A stretch of 42,104 nt of DNA from a virus, in the IMG/VR virus record IMGVR_UViG_3300033571_014373, positions 1 to 42,104 of that record; one strand, 5' to 3'. The position numbers and the translations under genes are program-made. Position 1 is the stretch's first letter; each line of letters starts with the position of its first letter. Of the stretch, positions 36,157-42,104 are shown in pieces. A model generated the notes under the pieces. It saw nothing but the letters and a program-made list of their open reading frames with translations, was not told the origin of the DNA and ran no database searches.

Positions 36157-37003
36157 GGGATATGTAATACTTGCACAAAATAGTAACAATAATGATTATG
36201 TATCAATGGCTGCTGCTTGTGCGTTTTCTATTAAAGCAACACAAACAATAATTAATAAAGTAACTCTTATTACAGATGTTCCAGATGCAGTTCCTTATCA
36301 TTATCATGCTGCGTTTGATAAAATTTTACCTATAAAATGGTTTGATGATGCATATGAATCAGACTGGAAAATAGAAAATCGCTGGAAGTTATATCATTTA
36401 ACTCCTTATGATGAAACAGTAATATTAGATGCAGATATGTTATTTCTATCAGATGTAAGTCATTGGTGGGATTATATGAGTAAGAATTTTGATCTTTTAA
36501 TAACAGATAAAGTTTTTACTTATAGGAATGAATTAATTGTTGATTCATTTTATAGGAAAACTTTTAGAGATAACGATTTACCGAATTGTTATAGTGCTTT
36601 CACATATTTTAAAAAAGTCGATTCTGTAAGAGAGTTTTGGAAATTAGTTGAACTAATTGTTAAAAATTGGAAAACATTTTATAATGCATTCTTAAAAAAT
36701 TCAAAACCTAGACATTTAAGTATAGATGTTGCTTTTGCATTAGCAGTAAAAATATTAGGAATAGAAAATGAGGTATTTTCTAGTTTAGATATTCCAACAT
36801 TTACACATATGAAAAGTAGAGATCAGGGGTGGATAAGCTATACAGATAATTGGATAGATAACGCCGGAGTTTATCTAAATGATAATTGTCAATTAAAAAT
36901 AGGAAATTTTCAACAAACTGGAATATTTCATTATACAGAAAATAAATTTTTTAATGAAGGAATTATACCTAAATATAGAATTTTATTAGGAATAGATAAA
37001 TGA
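36149..37003 (+). CDS. GT-A-type glycosyltransferase, second copy
   Basis: This 284-aa protein starts MSKGYVILAQNSNNNDYVSM, parallel to the start of its upstream neighbour (GILIFAHNNREIDYGKMAYI). The core WKLYHLTPYDETVILDADML carries D94-A-D96 as the DxD motif. Later segments include NCYSAFTYFKKVDSVREFWK and RHLSIDVAFALAVKILGIEN. The C-terminal end has FQQTGIFHYTENKFF, containing an HYTE segment that may supply the metal-binding His typical of GT8-like enzymes. Both enzymes appear active by motif. The stop overlaps the following start as ATGA. The substrate is unknown; sugars on virion proteins, host surface glycan or modified bases would all fit. Confidence 0.7.
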   Translation: MSKGYVILAQNSNNNDYVSMAAACAFSIKATQTIINKVTLITDVPDAVPYHYHAAFDKILPIKWFDDAYESDWKIENRWKLYHLTPYDETVILDADMLFLSDVSHWWDYMSKNFDLLITDKVFTYRNELIVDSFYRKTFRDNDLPNCYSAFTYFKKVDSVREFWKLVELIVKNWKTFYNAFLKNSKPRHLSIDVAFALAVKILGIENEVFSSLDIPTFTHMKSRDQGWISYTDNWIDNAGVYLNDNCQLKIGNFQQTGIFHYTENKFFNEGIIPKYRILLGIDK

Positions 37004-37635
37004 ATGAATTAGAAATTTTTGAGTTGTTAAGAAAACAAGAAGAAGAGATACGAAAACAGCCAGTTTATTATGTTTATTATGACAAGTCAACTTATAGAGT
37101 AACTAGTCTTAAAAATTATCTAGACGAAATAGATAACAATCCTTATATAAAATTTACTCACACAGAATTTGATTTTACATCACCGGAATTTAATATAGTA
37201 AACTATATTATAGATCCTAATGAAAAAAAATTAAAAAAAATCGAAGATGAATTAATACAAATTAAGACAATAGATGATTACATTTACGAAATTCCAAAAG
37301 TTATAAGTGATAGAAGATTGACTTACGCAGATAGATCATTTGATTTACTAGTAGAACAAAACAACACGTTGAAGGAATTTAGAATAAAATTATCTAAAAA
37401 TTTAAAAGAAAAATTTTCACTTCAAAACATGTTTTCTCAAGATATGGCGGTTTATGTTACTGAAATAAGTGATCCAAATATTTTATATAAAACTTTAAAA
37501 TTTTCTTTCGGTGATGTTATAATTAATGAATACTATACTATTCCTTTTGAGGATTTCAAAGGCAATGCAACTAATGTTTATGCATTACGATATTTCGAAA
37601 ATTATTTACATGTGGATGTAAGGAATGACAAATAA
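37000..37635 (+). CDS. hypothetical protein in the glycosyltransferase/radical SAM set
   Basis: This 211-aa protein has an N-terminal helical start (MNELEIFELLRKQEEEIRKQ) and then PVYYVYYDKSTYRVTSLKNY and FNIVNYIIDPNEKKLKKIED. The second half has FDLLVEQNNTLKEFRIKLSK, then AVYVTEISDPNILYKTLKFS and a final YALRYFENYLHVDVRN. I do not recognise a family. The beta-strand pattern of the first part (YYVYYD...YRVTSL) and the repeat-like second part could be a binding domain for a partner of the neighbouring enzymes. It has no Cys cluster, no DxD and no membrane segment. It starts within the stop of the preceding gene and its own stop overlaps the next start by 11 bases. Confidence 0.45.
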   Translation: MNELEIFELLRKQEEEIRKQPVYYVYYDKSTYRVTSLKNYLDEIDNNPYIKFTHTEFDFTSPEFNIVNYIIDPNEKKLKKIEDELIQIKTIDDYIYEIPKVISDRRLTYADRSFDLLVEQNNTLKEFRIKLSKNLKEKFSLQNMFSQDMAVYVTEISDPNILYKTLKFSFGDVIINEYYTIPFEDFKGNATNVYALRYFENYLHVDVRNDK

Positions 37636-38524
37636 ATTAATACTTCATGAAATTGATACTATTTTTATAAGTTACGACGAACCTAATGCTGATAAGCATT
37701 ATGCAGAATTACTTAATATATTGCCGTGGGCCAAACGAGTCCACGGTGTTCACGGTAGCGATGCTGCTCATAAAGCCGCTGCTAATTTAAGTGAAACTGA
37801 TAGATTTATTACAGTTGATGCTGATAATATAGTTGATCCTAGTTTTTATTCTCAAGAAATAGAAATTACAGATGAAAATAAAAATTATATATTTTCTTGG
37901 GCAGGAAAGAACGCTGTTAATGGTTTAATATACGGCAATGGTGGTTTAAAGTGTTGGACAAAAGATTTTGTTCTTAATATGAAAACACACGAAAATTCTG
38001 ATCCGAATGATAGTGAAAGTGTACTTGAATTTTGTTTTGATCCTCGGTATTATCAATTTAATGATCATTTTTCAACAAGTTATATAAATGGTTCACCTTT
38101 TCAAGCCTGGAGAGCAGGTTTTAGAGAAGGTGTTAAAATGAGCCTTAATAGAGGTCGTAGAACAGATGATGTTCAAAGTGTCTGGTGGCAAAATTATCAA
38201 AGATTGTTGATATGGATGTCAGTCGGTGCTGATATTAAGAATGGTAAATGGGCAATGTATGGTGCTCGTTTAGGTTGTTATAAAACAAATTGTACAAAGT
38301 GGGATTATATTAATGTAAGAAATTTTGAATATCTTACAACATATTGGAACGAAGAAATAGAACCTAAAATCTCTGACAACGATTTAGATGAACAATTATC
38401 CTTATTAGGTGATTCTTTAAGATTAGAACTACAGCTCGAAATATCAGAATTAGATGAGAATGCATCTAAATTTTTTAAGAAAGTTTATACAAATACACCT
38501 AGGATTATTGGCAGGAAAAGATAA
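37625..38524 (+). CDS. GT-A-like (glycosyltransferase family 2-like) protein
   Basis: This 299-aa protein begins with DTIFISYDEPNADKHYAELL, then AKRVHGVHGSDAAHKAAANL and TDRFITVDADNIVDPSFYSQ. D65-A-D67 is a good DxD for metal and nucleotide-sugar binding, and the GNGGLKCWTKDF near residues 103-114 matches the acceptor-side loop in this family. The middle has SPFQAWRAGFREGVKMSLNR followed by GRRTDDVQSVWWQNYQRLLI, with conserved Trp residues. Proteins of this type occur in marine phages, often near tail-fibre or radical SAM genes; no activity is known to me. It starts 11 bases inside the preceding gene and ends 2 bases before the first radical SAM gene, so the two are probably translated together. 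Confidence 0.6.
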   Translation: MTNKLILHEIDTIFISYDEPNADKHYAELLNILPWAKRVHGVHGSDAAHKAAANLSETDRFITVDADNIVDPSFYSQEIEITDENKNYIFSWAGKNAVNGLIYGNGGLKCWTKDFVLNMKTHENSDPNDSESVLEFCFDPRYYQFNDHFSTSYINGSPFQAWRAGFREGVKMSLNRGRRTDDVQSVWWQNYQRLLIWMSVGADIKNGKWAMYGARLGCYKTNCTKWDYINVRNFEYLTTYWNEEIEPKISDNDLDEQLSLLGDSLRLELQLEISELDENASKFFKKVYTNTPRIIGRKR

Positions 38525-38526
38525 TA

Positions 38527-40020
38527 ATGGAGGGAAAAAATGAAGATAAGGAGAACAATTTAGACCTTAGCTTTTGTGAAGAAAAAATAAGTATAAAACA
38601 AGCTAAAGGCGAAAGAATAGATCCGCTATTTGGAAAATACGAATCTCCCTATATGCACGATTCTGATATAGTTTTAAAAAAATTAAATACAGTCAGTCCG
38701 AGTTTTTGTTTAGCAAAATGGTTTAATGTAAGTATTCACATTCCTACAGGAAGAACACATAGTTGTTATCACCCACCTGCACATCAAATTCCTTTAAATG
38801 AAGTTAAAAATAATTCTTCAGCACTACATAATACAGAATATAAAAAACAACAACGTAAGTTAATGTTAGAAGGAAAACGTCCCGCAGAATGTAGTTTCTG
38901 TTGGCAAATAGAGGATAGTGGAAATCAATTAAGTGATAGGGCATATAGAAGTTATGATATTTTTGAAAAAGGATTAATAGAAGAAGCTCAACAAGTGGGA
39001 TTTACAAAAAATGCTAATCCTAGATATGTTGAAGTTAATTTTAATCAAGCATGTAATTTTAAATGTGCATACTGTTCTCCTCATTTATCAACGTCATGGT
39101 ATAAAGATATTGAAGATAATGGTCCTATTGTTTTAGCAGATAGATGGCATAACGATTTAACATGGTTAAAAAAAGAGGATATGATTCCTAATAACGGTCC
39201 TGATAATCCTTATCTTATTGCATTTTGGGAATGGTTTCCGACAATCTATCCTACATTACAAACATTTCGTATGACCGGCGGCGAGCCACTTATGGATAAA
39301 AATACATTTAAAGTATTTGATTATGTTAAAAAAAATCCAAAAAATAATTTACATTTAAGTATTACCAGTAATTGCTGTCCTCCTGGTGATCAGTGGGATA
39401 AATTTATACAATCTATTAGTGAGATTAATGATAATAATGCAATAGATAAGTTTACTCTTTTTTGTAGTTTAGATAGTTGGGGTGATCAAGCAGAATATAT
39501 CAGACATGGTATGAATTTTGAGGTTTTATATAAAAATATAAAGGAATATTTAAAAAAATCTCAAAAGCATACTTTAACTTTTATTGTAACTTTTAATGCT
39601 TTAAGTTATACTAAATGGAATGAATATATTAAAAATATATTAGAATTAAGAAGAGAATTTAATACTGATAGACATTTGATTTGGTTTGATATTCCACAAC
39701 TTACAGATCCTGATTTTTTAAATCCTAAACTAATACCAGAATTAGTTTCAGAATTAGAAAAATCGATAGTGTTTATGAAAGAAAATATAGAGACTAAAGC
39801 CACACATTATAAAGGTTTTTTAGATTTTGAAGTAAGTAAGGTGCAGAGACTAATTGATTGGATTAAATCTGATACAGGATACAATAGAGAATTAGCTATG
39901 GAAAATTTTTATATCTATTGGACAGAGCTAGATCGTCGTAGAAATACAAATTTTTTAGATACATTTCCTGAATTAGAATCATTTTGGTTGGAGTGTAAAA
40001 AAATAAATGACGAATTTTAA
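38527..40020 (+). CDS. twitch-domain radical SAM protein, copy 1
   Basis: This 497-aa protein has two Cys sets. The N-terminal set, C61 (SFCLAKW), C80 (SCYHPPAH) and C122-x2-C125 (CSFCWQIED), fits a twitch-type auxiliary 4Fe-4S site. The radical SAM set C176-x3-C180-x2-C183 (CNFKCAYC) binds the catalytic 4Fe-4S cluster, and TGGEP (250-254) is the SAM-binding motif. This layout is that of the family annotated as N-terminal twitch domain-containing radical SAM proteins, whose reaction is unknown. Radical SAM enzymes abstract a hydrogen from a substrate; the auxiliary cluster often positions or oxidises it. The next gene overlaps it by 14 bases. No leader peptide substrate is obvious nearby. Confidence 0.8.
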   Translation: MEGKNEDKENNLDLSFCEEKISIKQAKGERIDPLFGKYESPYMHDSDIVLKKLNTVSPSFCLAKWFNVSIHIPTGRTHSCYHPPAHQIPLNEVKNNSSALHNTEYKKQQRKLMLEGKRPAECSFCWQIEDSGNQLSDRAYRSYDIFEKGLIEEAQQVGFTKNANPRYVEVNFNQACNFKCAYCSPHLSTSWYKDIEDNGPIVLADRWHNDLTWLKKEDMIPNNGPDNPYLIAFWEWFPTIYPTLQTFRMTGGEPLMDKNTFKVFDYVKKNPKNNLHLSITSNCCPPGDQWDKFIQSISEINDNNAIDKFTLFCSLDSWGDQAEYIRHGMNFEVLYKNIKEYLKKSQKHTLTFIVTFNALSYTKWNEYIKNILELRREFNTDRHLIWFDIPQLTDPDFLNPKLIPELVSELEKSIVFMKENIETKATHYKGFLDFEVSKVQRLIDWIKSDTGYNRELAMENFYIYWTELDRRRNTNFLDTFPELESFWLECKKINDEF

Positions 40021-41377
40021 GAGAAAAGATGAAACGAACATTCAATATAAAAAAAGAGTTCTAGATTCTTTATCTCCTTCTTTTTGTGGAGCAAAATGGT
40101 ATAATGCTACTATTTGGTTAGGATCTGGCATGACAACATCTTGTCATCATCCGCCTGCACATTTTGTTCCAGAAAAAGATGTACAAGACAATTATAAAAT
40201 GTTACACAATACAAATCAAAAAAAAGATGATCGTCGTAAAATGCAAATAGGTGAACGTCCTAGTGGGTGTGAATACTGTTGGAAAATAGAGGATATGTAT
40301 ACTGATAAAGTAAGTGATCGTGCTTACAAAAGTATGTGTTATTCTGATGAAGAACTTAAAGAAGCAAAAGAAACACCGTATACGCAAGATATAAATCTTA
40401 AGACATTAGAAATAGCTTTTGATAGAACTTGTCAATTTGCTTGTAGTTATTGTAATCCTGCATTTTCTACAACCTGGGTAAAAGATATTAAAAACAATGG
40501 ACCTTATATTGACTTAAAGACAGATGGCAGAGAACATTTTACATATGAACATGATCATTCTCAATTGTATTCTTTCAATGAAACTAATCCTTATATTGAA
40601 GCCTTCTTTCAATGGTGGGAAGCAGATTTACATAAAACATTAAGAGAATTAAGAATTACAGGTGGCGAACCTCTAATGAGCGGTCATACATGGAAATTAT
40701 TAGACTGGTTTAAGGAAAATAGAGGAAAAAGTAGAACTGAATTTGCACTCAATTCTAATTTAGGATTTGAAAAAGTAATAATAGATAGATTATTAGACTC
40801 TTTAGATGGTATACCCTTTACTCTCTATACAAGTAATGAAAGTATAGGGCCGTATGCAGAATACATTCGTGACGGATTAAATTGGGATCAATGGGTTAGT
40901 AATATGGTATATCTATTAGAATCTAAAAAAATAACTAGACTAAATGTTATGGGAACTGTAAATGCTTTATGTCTAGAAAGCCTAATAGATTTTATGAATC
41001 AAATTATAGAATGGAAATCAATTTACGGGAAACATCAAATTAGTTTTTCTTTGAATATTATGAGATTTCCTAGTTTTCAAGGATTATGTGTTTTCCCTGA
41101 TCATATGAGAGCATTTTATAAATCTAAATTACAAGAATGGTATCAACAAAATAAAAATAATAAATTTTTAGAAGAATCCGAGTTGAACCAACTTGATAGA
41201 TTAATTGATTATTTAGATCATGTAAAGATTCCACACGGAGAGGGATTTGTTAGAGAAAATGCTGAAAAAGATTTTAAGAGATTTTATCAGCAGTATGATA
41301 AACGAAGAGGAAAAGATTTTTATCAAATTTTTAGTAAAGAAATGATAAGTTGGTTTGACTCTATAGAATTAAATTAA
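40007..41377 (+). CDS. twitch-domain radical SAM protein, copy 2
   Basis: This 456-aa paralog of the preceding gene starts inside its 3' end. All cluster ligands are kept: C27 (SFCGAKW), C46 (SCHHPPAHF), C88-x2-C91 (CEYCWKIED), and C142-x3-C146-x2-C149 (CQFACSYC). GGEP is at residues 219-222 (RITGGEPLMSG). The shared segments SDRAYKS, WVKDIKNNGP and AYIRDGLN-like EYIRDGLNW match copy 1 (SDRAYRS, WYKDIEDNGP, EYIRHGMNF). It lacks the ~35-residue N-terminal extension of copy 1. Two complete adjacent enzymes suggest successive or alternative reactions, or a heterodimer; redundancy is less likely, as the sequences have diverged strongly. The next gene starts 13 bases after its stop. Confidence 0.8.
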   Translation: MTNFKRKDETNIQYKKRVLDSLSPSFCGAKWYNATIWLGSGMTTSCHHPPAHFVPEKDVQDNYKMLHNTNQKKDDRRKMQIGERPSGCEYCWKIEDMYTDKVSDRAYKSMCYSDEELKEAKETPYTQDINLKTLEIAFDRTCQFACSYCNPAFSTTWVKDIKNNGPYIDLKTDGREHFTYEHDHSQLYSFNETNPYIEAFFQWWEADLHKTLRELRITGGEPLMSGHTWKLLDWFKENRGKSRTEFALNSNLGFEKVIIDRLLDSLDGIPFTLYTSNESIGPYAEYIRDGLNWDQWVSNMVYLLESKKITRLNVMGTVNALCLESLIDFMNQIIEWKSIYGKHQISFSLNIMRFPSFQGLCVFPDHMRAFYKSKLQEWYQQNKNNKFLEESELNQLDRLIDYLDHVKIPHGEGFVRENAEKDFKRFYQQYDKRRGKDFYQIFSKEMISWFDSIELN

Positions 41378-41389
41378 GGTAGTAGCATT

Positions 41390-42104
41390 ATGTATGATAT
41401 TTTTTATATTTCTAAAGAAAAAGATAATCGTTACTACGAGTTAAAATCTCGATTTCCATTGTTAAAGATAGCAATCTATGAAGAAAAAGGACAAGGATTT
41501 TTTATAGCTCAAAAAAAATCTTTATCTAAATTCTTTTGGGTTATCGATGAAGAGTTTAGTATCCATAAAAACTTTACATTTGATTACGTAGTTCCTGAAT
41601 GGGATTCTAAATTTGTACATATTTTTAAGCAAGAGAATGGATTATATGGTGGCTTATACCTTATACCTAAAGATTATAAAATTACTCAAAAAGAATCTGA
41701 ATACAATTTCTTTATTACTAGAAAAGATATAGATGTAGTCTTTGGATATTTTCCATCCTATGATCAATTTATTATAGAAAAACCAGAAGATTATTATGAA
41801 GCACAGAAGAAATCTAAAACTTCTATGTTTTATGCTTTGAAAAAAGATTTTAAATTAAAGGATGGTTTTAAATTTGAAGTTCCTAAATGGGATAAAAAAT
41901 ATGTTCATGTTTTCAAGAAACAAGATAATGAATATGGAGGTGTTTCCTTAATTCCTAGAGATTATCCAATCTCTAAAAGAGAAGCAGAATATAGTTTTTT
42001 TATTAATAAAAAAGAAATTGACTTAATTGCATGTACAATAAACTATGACAAATTTATAATTAGTAAACCAGAAGATTATTTCGAAGCACAAAAGAAGTGT
42101 AAAA
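41390..42104 (+). CDS. repeat protein of degenerate GT-A-like units (partial, right edge)
   Basis: An open frame of 238 codons starts with MYDIFYISKEKDNRYYELKS and runs off the right edge. Residues 36-133 contain KFFWVIDEEF, then FDYVVPEWDSKFVHIF, YGGLYLIPKDY and DQFIIEKPEDYYEAQKK. The same series returns in residues 134-238: MFYALKKDF, FEVPKWDKKYVHVF, YGGVSLIPRDY and DKFIISKPEDYFEAQKK. The spacing between repeats is 96-98 residues. The first unit aligns by eye with the GT-A-like gene at 37625 (FISYDEPN...DRFITVDADN...GNGGLKCWTKDF), but its DxD is replaced by DEE and, in the second unit, by KKD. It was probably derived from a glycosyltransferase and may now bind rather than transfer. More repeats may follow outside the window. 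Confidence 0.6.
   Translation, partial: MYDIFYISKEKDNRYYELKSRFPLLKIAIYEEKGQGFFIAQKKSLSKFFWVIDEEFSIHKNFTFDYVVPEWDSKFVHIFKQENGLYGGLYLIPKDYKITQKESEYNFFITRKDIDVVFGYFPSYDQFIIEKPEDYYEAQKKSKTSMFYALKKDFKLKDGFKFEVPKWDKKYVHVFKKQDNEYGGVSLIPRDYPISKREAEYSFFINKKEIDLIACTINYDKFIISKPEDYFEAQKKCK
41498..42079 (+). repeat. two tandem ~96-residue coding repeats
   Basis: Two coding repeats lie at about 41498-41785 and 41786-42079. At the DNA level the boundary segments are still similar (GAAGATTATTATGAAGCACA near 41787 and GAAGATTATTTCGAAGCACA near 42072), which points to a fairly recent tandem duplication. Trp71/Trp167, His77/His173 and GG87-88/GG183-184 keep a spacing of exactly 96 codons, with a two-codon length difference nearer the unit start. 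Confidence 0.65.

Noticed and set aside
1-42104. tRNA genes, CRISPR arrays, insertion sequences or attachment sites
   Set aside because: None was seen in the spacers, which are nearly all under 70 bases. Coding density leaves no room for these, and no transposase- or integrase-like protein is encoded.

Overview
The window is part of the late structural region of an AT-rich, T4-like myovirus (contractile tail). Several T4 core genes are recognisable from sequence: gp47 and gp55 on the minus strand, then gp48/54-like, gp53, gp5, gp25, gp6 and a gp7-position protein on the plus strand. Gene order, very low GC by eye and several protein types (N-terminal 'GQIWYD' fibre modules, the fibre C-terminal domain, a twitch-type radical SAM protein) resemble marine T4-like phages of cyanobacteria or SAR11. 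The host cannot be fixed from this sequence.

Layout. Positions 1-1066 (minus): the start of gp47 (recombination nuclease) and gp55 (late sigma factor). A short divergent control region separates them from the plus-strand late genes. Positions 1134-11268: baseplate genes, namely a tube initiator/cap, gp53, a 713-aa hub-like protein, gp5 with an OB fold, a beta-helix and a C-terminal transglycosylase, gp25 and gp6. Positions 11286-26705: one 5139-aa gene at the gp7 position, with about eight carbohydrate-binding-like modules, a seven-bladed FG-GAP-like propeller and a C-terminal series of repeats. Positions 26712-34898: a conserved structural protein, three tandem fibre paralogs that share an N-terminal module, and two further paralogous structural proteins.

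Positions 34923-42104 hold a tightly packed set that is not virion core: a small conserved protein, two GT-A glycosyltransferases, an unknown protein, a third GT-A-like protein, two consecutive radical SAM proteins with N-terminal twitch clusters, and the start of a protein made of repeated GT-A-like units that lack the metal-binding DxD. Most of these genes overlap or nearly touch, which suggests coupled translation. Their position directly behind the fibre genes suggests that they act late, perhaps modifying virion or host-surface molecules. The substrate is unknown, and this is the most interesting unexplained system in the window.

There is no gene-free stretch above 300 bases. I saw no tRNA, CRISPR array, insertion sequence or attachment site.
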